Positions 23,501-36,809 of a stretch of DNA of 64,000 bases are shown piece after piece. Source of the DNA: Lethocerus indicus (lineage: Eukaryota; Arthropoda; Insecta; Hemiptera; Belostomatidae); the NCBI GenBank assembly GCA_019843655.1, contig JACDQD010000105.1, forward strand, positions 1,922,001 to 1,986,000, in the 5' to 3' direction. The first letter of the stretch is position 1; the number at the start of each line of letters is the position of its first letter. The notes under the pieces were generated by a model. That model saw only the letters and a list, made by a program, of their open reading frames with translations. It searched no databases and had not been told where the DNA came from. The position numbers were made by a program, and so were the translations under genes.

Positions 23501-24292
23501 CTGGAGATCCTGGAAGATGAAATGATGCCCCGGTAATACTTTGACAATAATTAAGTTTTGCGTAACCCACGTTTCACCGGAGACACATAATTGCATTATG
23601 AACGCCCGTGGGAAAATGCAGTTTCGAAATCAGAACTTCGTGGACAAGAACTGTGATTCAAACAAGCGCTCATTGTCGTTCCACTTCCGTTATTTTTACA
23701 TGAAAGATACCATTCCAGAAACATTTACCAACGATATATATTATTTACAGCATGTAGTATCTACACTCGATAATGAGTATTAAATACGCAGGGAATAAAA
23801 CATTAAGCATCTTTTCTGATTATAAGATCCTGTTCTATATGTTTTCTCTTAAGAGAGGCTAAAACAAATTGAATTTCCAAGATGTATTCAGTCAGATAAG
23901 TAAATAATGATGCAAATGAAGGATTATAACATAATATGTGAATTTCTAATTTCCATACTGCCTTTTAAGATAAAAATAACTAAAGACAGGAATTTGAACT
24001 CCTAGCCGACACGGTGTTCTATGTGTACGTTTATGGAGCAATTGGGCTTTAGGGACTTCAATGTTAGAGGAAGTAGCCTCACTGTTTGGAAAGCGCTGTC
24101 TAAAAACAGCTATTTTCCTTAAGTACGTTACATTGTTGCTTTTTTCACTTTTCATTTAAAAAGGGGAGAGATCTATCAACCGCTTCGTCCTGCGCTTGCG
24201 CACAACCCGTCCTATGCCCAGGATTTTTAGTAGGCGCTCTATTAATTGGAGCATTAAAATTTACATTTAGGGGATCGAGAGTTAATTGGAAT

Positions 24293-24315
24293 CTGCTCGA
24301 GACTGCTCGAGACTG
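24293..24315. repeat. CTGCTCGAGA direct repeat
   Basis: A 10-bp unit is repeated 2.3 times, each full copy containing the palindrome CTCGAG. It may be a pair of E-box-like sites or chance. Confidence 0.75.
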
Positions 24316-25160
24316 AATGATGAGTAAAAATATACATACATTAACATATTAAATCTACATTTCCTAGCAAATTACCCCTTCTAAAATGACGGGGAACGAA
24401 ATAATAAATAATCTAATAACGGTTTCCAGTATATGGACTGGTCTGACATGGATTGATCTTGGCCCATCACGCTGAGTCTTATTCAGGGACCGATGTAAAT
24501 AAGTTCGATAACCTTACTAATACACCCACCGGATTTTATTGCAGGAAGGAATTTATTGCAGTATAATTATTGTTCAGCAAGCTCCGAAATTCACTAAATG
24601 CACGCCTCTAGAAATGCTACTGACAACGCCGAGAGCAGATAGCGAGATCTATGATCGGACCAAATCAACAAGTCCATATAAATATCTAATGTCGTCGGGA
24701 TGAAAATCGCGATTTTCGTTTCTATCACGGATTTTTCTACACAGGTAAGTGCAACTATCTTAGTTGCGGAACCGTGCATTCTGGAAAATAAGCGACCGAA
24801 TATCAACAATATTAACCGAGGAAAACAGCGATAGAGTTTTACTTTACAAAAGTGGCACTACTGAAAATAATGCAAATAGTTTAAGTGAACCGGGGAGAAA
24901 AAAGGGAAATCCGGTGTGGAAAAATACAACTTCGCAAGAAGACTTTCCCAGGCGGAATAGTCGGGAGAGAAAGCCCGAGTAGGGTCGACGGAGAAGACGT
25001 TTAATTCGGGCTCGGGTGGAGAATGGTTTGTAGTCTTATCGCGTTGTGTAGATGTCGGGTGTTGGGGGTCGCGGCGGCGGCAATGGTGGTGGTGGTGATG
25101 GTGGTGGTGGAGAAAGCAGCCGGCAGGAGGGGCATCCAGGTCATCTTGGGGGGGTCTCAC

Positions 25161-25200
25161 TATTTATAAGCTAACTCCCATGGCTGGGGTTTCCATACAC
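25161..25200 (+). promoter_or_regulatory. Core promoter of the small secreted-protein gene
   Basis: A TATA box (TATTTATAAG, 25161-25170) lies in a GC-rich stretch. Transcription would start about 30 bp downstream, near 25190-25200, giving a short leader that ends at a strong donor (25225/25226). No clear TCAGT initiator is visible, so the start is approximate. Confidence 0.6.
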
Positions 25201-25225
25201 AACTCTACCACTGTTCTCATCCAAG
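25190..25225 (+). other. 5' non-coding exon of the small secreted-protein gene
   Basis: A leader of about 36 bases ends ...CATCCAAG|GTGAGT. Joined to the exon at 29106 it would read CATCCAAG-ATG, which puts A at position -3 of the start codon, a favourable context. The pairing is inferred from the strength of both splice sites and the lack of a better candidate between them. Confidence 0.55.
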
Positions 25226-25243
25226 GTGAGTACACAACGCATG

Positions 25244-25245
<2 letters not shown>

Positions 25246-25276
<31 letters not shown>
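25246..25276. repeat. (TC)n microsatellite
   Basis: A pure CT run of about 31 bp, 20 bp after the splice donor of the non-coding exon. Confidence 0.95.
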
Positions 25277-25278
<2 letters not shown>

Positions 25279-27118
25279 TGACAATAAAAGAAGCCGGTTT
25301 GTAGTTAGCGGGAACTTGATTCAGGACCAGTCCAACCCGCAGCATTGCCCTATAGAAAGAGTGCGGGTTCCCCCCAAAATCTTTGGTTCTTTGGTCCACC
25401 CCGATATGCCGTTTGGATCGAGGGTTTTCCCATCTCTTGGACCGTTTAGAGCGCTCAAATTTAGAGAGACATTCAGCATTATATTCAAGTATATGACTTC
25501 ACTCCATACTCAAGCTATAGAATCAATAAATAAATAATATTCGGTGAGGTCTAAAACGAGTACCAAAGTAATATTATAATGGAATAACTAAACTCTATAA
25601 ATTTCCGCGAACACTTGATATTATTTCACTCTTTTTTATTCGTAAATAAAATAACTTCTCATGTTTATTAAAACATTGTTTCGAAACTATTTGAATAAAC
25701 AGTAATTCTGTCCTCCAGTTAAGAAATGTGATTCGATTTGTACATCGATTTAAGTCGATATGCATTTATCGTTCTTGATACCAACAAAACTAAATATCAG
25801 TGATTCCGTAAAATGCTTTAAAATATACGTTCGAGAGTACAGGCGCAGTAAATCAAACATTTCCGCCATGTAAGTTGGCAGCCTCGTGTTTCCTTGTTCA
25901 TTAAAATATCAAACACACGGTCTTCATCTTGGCGTGCCAAGAATTACGCACGATTCGAGAAATTATTCATTGTCCTTTTGATATAAGGCATTTAAATGCA
26001 AATGCGCGGCGTCTTACATCTCCTACAATTATAATTACTCTTCCTTTAGATTGTTTCCTCGGTCAAGTCAAACCATACATAAAGTAAATAACATATTAAG
26101 TATTTTTATGTGTCGAGGTAAACTGCACGATACGAACCATGACCTCAGGGTTATCTGTGAAAGACCCCAAGTAATCATTAGGCATAATTGTGTGAAAATG
26201 TGAATGATTATACTTTCTCTCGCTGAATTTGCAAACCTTAACCGATTTCGGTCAGCATTTCAAAAGTGGGTCAGCAAAGTAAAAGTTTGGCTCTTAAATG
26301 GGACAGTTATATTGTGGACGATCGAGTAAGTGGTCAAATCTCTACGTCTGGTACGTGCACTCCGACGTACAAGACGACGTAAAGGGATATTCGTTAACGA
26401 AACAGGTGTAAATACTTTTTTAACAAAACACAGAATTTTAAGTAATGAATATTCTGAAGAAAATAGGGGGCAGAAAACTTATATTTAGTAACATTTATAT
26501 TCCAAGCCCATGAGTTTTCAAGTTTATTCCCTCGAGGTATTAATGAACTACGCATATTCTACGCATTGAGCTCGATCTACCTTAGCATAACATAGTTTTT
26601 ATCCTATCCTAGCTTATACCCCGCAGTAAGGATAGTTTACAAAATATATACAGCATATATATTTTTCCGTTTCGTACGATAAAGAAGTTCATATATTACT
26701 AAATAAATGTAACTCTTCTAATAAACTATTACATTCAGAATTAAATATTAAGAAAAAATAGGGATTCAAATAAAATATTAAATATTAAACACAATTGTGC
26801 TACAGATACTTTTTAAGACTACTCACCCATTAAGGGATATATAAGCGCTAATGCAGAGACAAAAACAATTTACACTGCACTAATAATTAGATGGGTCAAT
26901 GTTTAATGCATTGCCAGTAGGAGGAAATAAATGTGACGGCGCTGCGATAAAATTTCAGTACACGTTCTGCTTGTTTATGCGGAAGTCTCTTTAATATCAC
27001 TCTTTGAAAAACTTTCTCCAAGCCCAGACAAATTATAGACTTTTAAATCGGACTCAAGACTCCCACAGTCAACTAAGTAATGGATAGTGAATGCCTCACG
27101 AATCTTTACAGACAAAGT

Positions 27119-27190
27119 AAAGACAAGCAGGCTTGTCTTTAGTACAAAGTTACAAGCAGGCTTGTCTTTAGTACAAAGTTACAAGCAGGC
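27119..27190. repeat. 29-bp tandem repeat with perfect hairpin
   Basis: Two perfect 29-bp copies (27123-27151 and 27152-27180) plus a 10-bp third copy. AAAGACAAGC and GCTTGTCTTT (27119-27140) form a perfect 10-bp stem with a 2-base loop. The identical copies point to a recent duplication. Confidence 0.9.
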
Positions 27191-29105
27191 TAAATATTTA
27201 AAAACAAAATTCGGTTATACAACTAACATGGGAATATGTTGGAATGATACATTTATTATAATAATTATCAAATTTACAGTCATGCGTGCAATTTCTTAGT
27301 TTCAAACAGACATTACAAGGACTTGTACTCTCTCTCTTTCTCTCTGTGCCTTAGGGTATAGAGGTCTTTTATACTTTTTACAATGCATTATATCCATAAT
27401 GGATTTCGAATTCATCCCGACTTGAATTGTGGAGGTTCACAGAACCCCGCGCGATTGTGGCAACCTATTTTATTCTCGCTTTCAGACTTTCAAAGAGCCG
27501 ATGATCTAAAGACAATTGCTTCTAAATAAGAACACAGGAGAGAAGAGACAATTGTTGTTTCACAATGCAAAATAGTTGCCGCTCCGCCGGCGAAACGTAC
27601 ATTATTTCGTAGTCCCATTATGAAATCTTATGACTGACTGTTAGTGGTGAATGTCCCTTTGAGACCGGAGTGACGAAATATTTTTTTAAAAGACACCAAA
27701 GCGGAAAAACGTATGCCCAGAAATACTATTCCCGTCGAATCAACGCGAATATCGGTATCCATATTATTTCTCGTGACGCATAAATTGGATATCTGCAAAC
27801 ATATATACATTGTTTATGTCTATTATGGCTTACAATTTAAGAACACTGTTATACAATAACGTTGGGCGCATTTGACTTTCACTATACGCCATACGAGCAG
27901 TGTTTACTGTTATGAGAATTGAAGGGATATCGTTCTATTGTTACCCGGAAAGTTTTCGCTTTCTCCCCACGATATACTCTAGGAATGAAAAGTAGCCAGG
28001 GTAGAAAGTTCGGCTGAAATTTATATCACAAAAATCGGTCACTTTACCTAGAAAAGTACTCGGATTCGGTTCAAGAAAAGCTCGGCCCTGCCAGCCGACG
28101 GGCAAAAAGCACAATGAAACGGTTGCGAAAAAAATATCGATCAAAATCGAACGTCTTCACTTTGACCGAGGCAAGCAGCGTTCGGAGACCGTTATTAGCG
28201 GTAATGATAGCTGTAGCTTCGTACACAGGTGTCCAGCTGACTTTCATAACATGTTACCAAAATTGCCTCGTCATTGAGGGCACGGGAATAATGGCAGCCG
28301 GCATCAAGACGAGTATCCCCCGCAAAAATAAGCGACCATCCTTCCCGCTCGGTTACTTTCAAGTCACGATTTCGATCTCTTCGGCGCCCGGACCACTCAA
28401 TGGAGAATTTTATGCCGACTCCTCGAAACGCAGATTTTTATAATTTCAACGTTATTCGTCTCGGGAAAATAAACCCAAGTTTTAATAGAATGAATTGATA
28501 CGATTTTCTTATTTATTTTGCTTAGACTTTAAATATGAGATCTATATTTTATGATCGATTTGTGTTCGATCATAATCGATATATTCAATATGTACCGTAC
28601 GTACATAACTATGAAGACACAGTCCTTTCTCGTAATTACAACTAAGATTTGGTAAATAATCCGGATTTCTTATGCCCATGTCATATCTGCAGATTAAATA
28701 CATTCAATTCTGCATATATTATCAACTTTCAAATGACATAAGCAGCCGACTTTCCATTTTCGGTTAAAATGTGGAAGGTCCCCGATTAGTATTATTATTC
28801 TTTATTTATTACAATTGATTTGATATTATTTACTCTATATATGTAGACGCCTGGAAATTGGCGATTCAAACAGGAAAGGAAGTAAAATTTAAAAAAGAGG
28901 AAAAGCCAGTGGGTTTCTCGTCCATTGTGCTATATTTGCTACTAGTAGTGTCAAGAAAACAGTTAAAACAGTCTCTATAGTTTGGTATACGCGAATGGAA
29001 TAATTCTATTACCGAATCCTCGGTTATATTTCGGAACTCGATTAGAATATATCGCCTATACTACGGATATTGATGTTTTATTAATTTGTTGACGGGCGTT
29101 TTCAG

Positions 29106-29411
29106 ATGAAACTCGTTGGGTTGTTGGTGGCGGCGATCGCTTTGGGGCTGTCGGAGGCGGCCCCCCAACAGGGCGGCCGGAAAGAAGGGGCCTTCTTCAC
29201 GAACGAGGCCATCAGGCAGGCTCAGACCACCCATCTGATCCCGCAGGGAGCAACCATACAGAAGGTCCAGGAGGGTATAGAGCTGGCCGCCTACGAGTCC
29301 ATCCCGGGTGACCAGAGGATCAACCTCTCGGAGATCCTGGGCGAGCACGTCCCGCCGGAGGTCGTTAACAATCTCCAGGCCCAGGTCGACCAGGTCGGCA
29401 AATACCGCTGA
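29106..29411 (+). CDS. Small secreted protein, 101 aa, function unknown
   Basis: The exon starts exactly at ATG after a good acceptor (GGGCGTTTTCAG) and ends TGA at 29409-29411. Residues 1-18 (MKLVGLLVAAIALGLSEA) are a signal peptide. The mature protein is about 80 residues, without cysteines or transmembrane segments, with an NEAIRQAQ helix-like start, a central IPQGATIQKVQEGIELAAYE motif and an INLSEILGEHVPPEVVNNLQ region. The codons are strongly G/C-ending, unlike the AT-rich surroundings. The composition suits a small, abundant secreted protein of cuticle or haemolymph type, and I believe similar short proteins occur in other insects, but I cannot name the family. The TATA promoter and non-coding first exon suggest regulated, possibly strong expression. 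Confidence 0.85.
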   Translation: MKLVGLLVAAIALGLSEAAPQQGGRKEGAFFTNEAIRQAQTTHLIPQGATIQKVQEGIELAAYESIPGDQRINLSEILGEHVPPEVVNNLQAQVDQVGKYR

Positions 29412-32208
29412 AACTTCTTTAGATACCCCCCACTTCAGTGTCCATATTTATTTCGTCGCTAGTTTCGTCGGACTAACACGCATTATATAGCTTTCTTCCA
29501 CGTTAGACGCGCACGAATTTGAGAATTTTTTTCCAGACCAACTTTTTGTACATATAGCCAAATATACTTTTTTATATATAAAAATATACGTGTGTAAGAT
29601 TGCGTTTGCTTATTTTCCTACGGTGAAATGCTCGTAATTACTCTTATTGATTATTACCGATTGTGTCGTACAGCGCGAATAATTTAATATGGCTCCCCAA
29701 ATGACCCTTAATCATATTAAATTTCTCCTCTAAATTTCTCACATTTTTAACTTGTTTTCTACTTAGGGGGAAATTCGTCCATTAATTCCCGTTAACGTCA
29801 TCTGATAATAATCTATATTCGAGACATACCGGGTGAGATAACTACGTTGAAAATATTGAGGCGCCTAGTGTTAGGAGGAGGGGGTGTTGAGGCGGGTGAA
29901 TTGCCGGGACGCGGCCTCGAATGTAGTTTCAGCTATCAGAGATGTCCGGATCGGGTCGTTTATTTAGTTGTGTCGGCGGTGGGTGAAAGTGGGATGGGCC
30001 GGCACGGTCGATACTTTCTCTTCTCCGGCGTGTCCGCTGAATCTTAATTCTCGCGTTCGACTCATCACTTTCACTGTATCGACCGACAGAACAGAAAAAA
30101 AAACAAACGGGAGGAGGTGGCGGGGATTGCGCAAGGAGACTCCCTCGCCTACGGTTACACAACTCCCAGAGGAATACCCCGGTTAAGCTTCTTAACGCGC
30201 TCCGACCTACGCGCCTCCCCGCTCGGTTGCCTAATACACCCGCTCGACTACTTTCGAAAAGAAAAAAGAAGAAAATAAGGGGGGAGGGAATATCTTCTTC
30301 TAATAACCTTATTTTGCGCTTATATAAAAATAACGGTTTGGTGTGTGTGCGCCTTTATCCGGGCCGAGATAACTGGGAAGAGATAAATGGCGGGTCGAAG
30401 CTGCGGCGGCACCCACCCCCTCCACTAACGAATACCGGGGGCCTAATGCTATTCCCCTTTTTTTTTTTATGTCTTCCTCCTTTTTATTTTATAGAAGGAA
30501 GTCACGATTCAGAATCGCCGACTGTCCCACGCTCGATGCGATATATTGATCGAAAACAAAAAAACGCGAACAGAATTTTCAATTACTTACTTGGTAAATA
30601 TCCTAATTAACGTTAAACGCCACGTTATTTTGACTGTTACGGCAATGGTCTTCCTTCGTATAAAAACTTAAGAATGCCATGCATCACTGACGCTGTGAAG
30701 TAATTTGTTTGGGTCGTTCTATTTTCCGTTTATAAATGACTTCCTTAATTCGTTACAGAATGTTCCGCAGCGCTATAAAATTTGTTTTCTGTCGAGCGGA
30801 TAACCATTTTAGGAATTTAGACCAGCGGACGTATTTCCATTCCACACCCGCAGCGATAATTATATTAAATCGGTACATAACTAATTACAGAATTATGCTG
30901 CGATTTCAAAATGTAGCTAATGATGAAACTATTATTGGGAATAATTGAAGACAATTTATGCTAAATATTTACCCGCTTCTATCTACCCACTTCTGAGAGT
31001 ATTGTCACCATCGATATAACAGATTTACGCGAAAATATTTTTTCCTTAAGTGAGCTAGTAGTGAAGCGAATTTAATTTATAAATATTGCCCTGCTCCTCA
31101 ATCACTAACCTTTTACCGTAACGTCATAACCATTGTTGGATTCATCAGTATAAAGGGTAATAAATTATTTCAGTATTATCTGAATTGAATAAAAGGAAAA
31201 GGCTAAGCATTTATGATATACTAAAAACAATTTTAAAATTAAGAGGATGGTCAAGGTTCGTACATTTTGAATATGTAACCCATTTTATAAAAAAATGAAT
31301 TCATCGCTTTCCAATCATCCATTTATTCCTCGACTCGATCGCAGGAATGAATTAAATCCTAATTGAATATAATTACAGCAATCCTGAAATTTGCCCCGAA
31401 ATGTCCATTCACCGGTATAATAATAACAATTCAGCACAAATTATTGGTGAGTAGTTTACTACTATTTGGAAGCCCTGCAGTACAAAATAGAGAACGGCGT
31501 GTAATAAAATACTACGTTTAAAAATTTGGCAGAAAGGTAAAATAAATTGTTAATCTCATTACAAATTTCATAAGATGACGGTATCATTGCCTTGCAAAAA
31601 AGCTTTAAATATGGATGGAGTAATTGATTAACCCACGTCAGAAGTGCGTAGCAACATTCAGTTATTGATGACATTAGTATGAAGAGTGTAACGTACAGAA
31701 AAGGATTACTGAGGACTGGATAAAATGCTACATTCTAATGGTGGGATAATCATAAAAACCGTGAAAAGTAGCTATTGACCGCTTAATCGATTGACGCAAA
31801 TAAAATCAAGAATTGTTTCTTAAGAAAATGTTTCCATAAAACCTCAAAAATAATCTCTCCTCGAGGATATTCAAATCCTTTCATTTATTTGGTCGGTGCA
31901 ATTGTGGTTTCCCCGATATGCGCCGTTATATTTACTTTTAATTAACATCTAATATTTAGGAATACAGTATTGTTATGACGTGAATACAGAAATATTATGT
32001 AAAGCTACTGTACATCAACCGTAATTCACAAATTCGAAATAACGCTTTTTTATACAATCTTGTTACTATGAACAGTCCACTAAATTAAAATGTATTACAT
32101 CCCAATCTAATTCATTCCATCAATTGAAATCTAATTGAATCTATAGCGTCCAGAAGAAACGGAAAGCGAAAATGTTCAAAAATTGATGGTTCTTCGCCAT
32201 ATCAGAAA

Positions 32209-32214
<6 letters not shown>

Positions 32215-32246
<32 letters not shown>
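32215..32246. repeat. (AG)n microsatellite
   Basis: A pure AG run of 32 bp followed by a G-rich tail. Confidence 0.95.
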
Positions 32247-32252
<6 letters not shown>

Positions 32253-32919
32253 AGAGCGACAAATTCGGTAACTAGACAAACCAGAGTTCACCTCAGACAA
32301 ATCTAAACTGTTGTTAATAATACTTCCAAGGAACCCATACTGAAAAATTGCGGAGAAGAAACCAAGGGCGGTCTGTATAAGACAAATACGATCAACAAAA
32401 CACTGTACAGGCAATAAAAGGCTGACTGGTCTGGAGACAGTCAGGTAAAAAAGTCCTCCAATAAACATAATAAAATAAACTCCCGGATCTCAACGGCTAT
32501 AGGAAGAAACATGATAAATATCTTCCTTCCCGCGTGTACAAAACTATTGTAAATTGTACAAAAACATTAAAAAGGATATAATAAGTTATAATAAATAAAG
32601 TATCTTTAATGGCAAATACACTAAATCACAATTGGCTGTTTCACAATTACGGCGGTTATTATAACTGCGTCCATGATTCCAACTTTTTAGTTTCCCTCAA
32701 AATTCCCTCGTTTTGGTTCGTCTTTCTAGTTTCTACGGAAGACATTTCGATAACAGAGGAGAGTATCTCGTTCCTTCTTCATATTATATTTCCTATGATG
32801 TCTCGTTTGTTGCCATACCAACGTTTGGCATTAGGGTGTACGCAAGACATGGAGAGTTTTGTTAATTTTGAAGGATCCAAAACCGATCAACTGACGATGG
32901 ACCCGGAACTGGTGAATGG

Positions 32920-32936
32920 TGTGAGTGAGTGAGTGA

Positions 32937-33014
<78 letters not shown>

Positions 33015-33051
33015 CTGTGTGTGACTGTGTGTGACTGTGTGTGACTGTATG
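32920..33051. repeat. (GTGA)n-(GT)n compound microsatellite
   Basis: Short GTGA repeats lead into about 73 bp of (GT)n and then a 10-bp GTGTGTGACT-type repeat. Poly His/Thr frames on the other strand are translations of this tract. Confidence 0.95.
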
Positions 33052-33403
33052 TCACCTGCTGGGGTGGGCCACCCGTAAGGAGACCGACCTCCGGAACTTG
33101 TTCCAAATGCGGACGGTTCCAAATTAAATGAAAGGAATAGTTTTTTTCTCTCAGCAAGACCAGGACATTTAAATACAAATAGGTTCAATTATTAAAACTC
33201 GTTTTATTCATCAATATTCTACGATTTTGTACAAATTGATTGATTCCGGATCAGACCCTATTTTGTCGCAGAAGACGAATAATATATCACTTTTTTCTTA
33301 AGGTTTTTTGGGCTTAGCGTTTTACTATAACTTATCATTCTATGCGTAAGAAGCTTGATCTAAACCTAAGCTTAACCTCTAAAAATCTAAAGGGAATTTG
33401 TAT

Positions 33404-33470
33404 GTCCGCAGCGAGTATCGAACTCGCGCCGCCATCTATCTCAGTAGTTCGAAACTACTGAGCTACCACC
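33404..33470 (-). repeat. tRNA-like (SINE head or tRNA pseudogene)
   Basis: Read on the minus strand from 33470, it starts GGTGGTAGCTCAGTAG (A-box-like) and carries GAGTTCGATACTC (B-box-like, with a 4-5 bp T-arm stem) about 40 bases later. The acceptor ends (GGTGGTA versus TGCGGAC) do not pair. The middle is occupied by a perfect 10-bp palindromic stem (33440-33462) instead of separate D and anticodon arms. It is therefore not a functional tRNA. A polymerase III-derived repeat head is the better reading. Confidence 0.55.
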
Positions 33471-35621
33471 AATTATATATTTACAATAATTTTTATTTTA
33501 AAACATTGGTTGGGAAAATATTGTCTTTATATACACAGTGCCATATAGTACCATTCCACACTCACACATTCTACACGCCACTTCTATACGTATTATTGCA
33601 TTTTATACATTTAAAGCATTAAAGGGAGCTTTTTCCTTCCTTTTGTCCTGCTTAACACATCACTATCTTATTATGGAAATTTATACTTTTTTCAGATATC
33701 CTTCGCATTTATTTTTGTATATTATGGGGTTATTCATGCTATTGAGGTCCCTTTTTATTATACTATTATAATTTTATATTAGTCAAACAAATAATAATAA
33801 TTCAGTTACTTAATCCTCCAATACACCAATTTTGATAACATCGAATTTGTAATATGCGTTGAAAGAAACTTATGTTGGCTTAGCTTAAGTCCAAACAGGC
33901 CACCGGAGAGAAAATATCGGAAAAGTGATTATATATATTTGTATATATATGATTTGTTCGTATATCTAACTTTTGGTATACATTCGGTAATTCTTAACTA
34001 TTCTAGAATTATTAATGATATTATGGGTTTTCGCAAGATTTGGGTACGAGTGCAAAAGGTTTTTTAAATGCTGAAGATGAGCACCGGCAGTTTGAACTTT
34101 ATTTCCAAACTCAGTTTCAACGGCTTATTTCTTAACTAATTTTCGCTACAGGATTAATATATTACTGGCGAATAAGAAAAACGTGGTATAGACGAAGAAC
34201 CATAAATTCATACAGATTGATGAGTTCCGTAGCAAATTAAATATAAATATAATATACACGCGTACGTAGATGCAGACGTTTTCACGGGACCTTGAATTTC
34301 GATTACATGACCTTTGGGACGCGTAAAACGGTCATCGAACTCAATTTCATTCTCCGATGTCGTTCATTTTCTCCCCAGCCGCCGCATAACCGACAAAGCC
34401 ACTTGATAACATCGCAAAGGATAAATCCACTAATCCAACTTTAATTTCTTTCACATATGCTTTTTAGTTTCTCCCTTAAATTAGTTCAACCAGATTTCAA
34501 CAGTGATTCTGTTCACTTTCATACAGACATTTGCGAAAACGGAAAAGTACGTCCCAGGTTTTCCTAGGAAAACATTCTCTCATATATTTAATTAATATAA
34601 TTTTGGCATTAGTGCTAAATAAAATGTTTTCTCATTCTACTTGGAATGAATGTTTTAATAAATTGTGAAATTATCGGTTCAGATTATAATTGCAATTATA
34701 ATCGCCGATTAGTCTGGTTCCGTATTCTCGCCTCCGTCACTACCATTCAAGTAGTAATGACGCGAAAGAGCTGCAGTCAACACTGTCATTACACGTTTAC
34801 ATATTCCATAATCCAAATATGTATATATAATTACTAACGGAATGTTATTGAAGTTGGCGAGAAAGCGACACAACGGCCAAACAAATTAGCGGACATAGAA
34901 AATAAAAAACAACAACCGAAAAAGTAATTGTAATTGTAATTGACAAACAGCGTGCCCAATATTGAAAGCATAAAAAAACTTTTTGGCATTTATATTGCGT
35001 TAAATAAAAAATGTAAATTTTTTACTTCCAGTAACTCCCTCTGATAAATAGCGCAAACTTTAAGAGTCGATTCGTATCGTCGTCAAATCTGGAATTCCAT
35101 TACCAAATATGCGGAGTGCCATTGAGTCTCTGAACGGGAATCGGGAGTATTAAAATTGGCATTATTAAAGAGAACTGTTTTTTTTTTAATTTCACGTTTA
35201 TATTTCTTCTCCCTGCAAGATTGAATTTTAATCCTCAACATATCACTATAAAAGTCAGTACGTCTGTAATCACGTTAATATATTTTGCGCCTTTATATAA
35301 ATTAGAGTTTGTTTCAACATTTTAATAGAATTCCTATGAATTTGTATGCGCTTTTACGTGATTCAGAAAATAAATACGCCATCTGTCAAAACCTACTACC
35401 GCATTTCAAATAAGTCTCTCTTTAGCTTAAGCGATTTTCAGTGAAATAACTTTTTAAACCGAAATTCCTGTCTACTGTGTCAATCATTTTAGATGGAATA
35501 TCATTCTCTCATATATTAGCTCTCATATTATATAGATTAGCTCATACAGGATAAGAAAGCTGTAAATGACATAGGGATGCCGTAGCAAGTACTGTACTGC
35601 AAATAAATCTCGAACCACAAG

Positions 35622-35716
<95 letters not shown>
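35622..35716. repeat. (TAAA)n-(TA)n compound microsatellite
   Basis: About 44 bp of TAAA units run directly into about 51 bp of TA. Confidence 0.95.
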
Positions 35717-35718
<2 letters not shown>

Positions 35719-36312
35719 CTACACACACCCTAAGGAATTTACGTATATTATTGTGTCGATGATATTCACGAAGAACTTAACATATTGCAGTAGTATGACC
35801 AATATAAAGACAACTTCGGTGTTTTCGAAACATATATAGGTTTAAATTACTGGGGGAATAAAGAAATAGTAGTTTCGTATAGAACAGCCATAACTATGTA
35901 AGAATAACTATCAATTTCGTCGGCACATCAAACAGAGAAGCGATTTCCAAAAGTTAATAATTTGCGATGAGAGGGGCGAGCGAGACACGACCGGAAACGG
36001 CGGTAAAGCGGCGGATATTTATCGGGATCAGAGCGGCACGTTCGCGCCAATAAAAGTCGTCGCGCGAACAGATATTTCATAAATATAATTGCGGCGGGCC
36101 CCCTCCGCGAGAGAACACGGTCTCATTTAAATAGTAAGAGAGGAGCCCGCCAGGGGGAAGAAATGAATGAAGGAGGCGTATAAAGTTGAACCAGGAACGA
36201 TACCGGAATAAATCTTGGGGTTTACGCCCAGCCATAAAAGAGCCAACCCGACCGACAGAAAGAGAGAGCACCCGCCCAGGGCCCGCTTGTTTACAACCTG
36301 ACTGTTGTAAAT

Positions 36313-36601
<289 letters not shown>

Positions 36602-36809
36602 AGTAGATCTTATGAGAAGGAGTCCTGGTAGAGAGCTCGTTATATAGAGAACTTTTTTTTGTCCGGGTTCAACTTCCCTCCACACATACACGCACACACA
36701 CACACATGCACTCGCAGGCTCTCACGAACACACATGTCCACATCCGTATCCTCTACTGAATTATACCCGGTATCCCGACCTCCCAGTGGCGGATCTCTAG
36801 GCCGCTCCA

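Larger units (their letters stand above)
19782..25150. other. Intergenic stretch, no supported gene
   Basis: This is 5.4 kb of AT-rich sequence. It contains a cluster of three short hairpins at 20474-20536 and a 10-bp direct repeat around CTCGAG at 24293-24315. From about 24960 it becomes GC-rich, including a (GGT)n-like tract near 25083-25111 just upstream of the next promoter. Open frames are short and show no domain, signal peptide or splice logic. Confidence 0.5.
25226..29105 (+). other. Intron of the small secreted-protein gene
   Basis: This is 3.9 kb from a GTGAGT donor to a GGGCGTTTTCAG acceptor. It contains a (CT)n tract at 25246-25276 and a 29-bp tandem repeat at 27123-27190. A moderately GC-rich open stretch at 28114-28443 has no recognisable domain, and I do not call it a gene. 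Confidence 0.5.

Noticed and set aside
28114..28443. 109-residue frame in the intron of the small gene
   Set aside because: Basic start and no recognisable domain, signal peptide or splice logic. It looks like a chance frame in moderately GC-rich DNA.
29061..29348. 95-residue minus-strand frame opposite the small secreted protein
   Set aside because: G/C-ending codons on the plus strand suppress stops on the minus strand. The plus frame has the signal peptide and splice acceptor.
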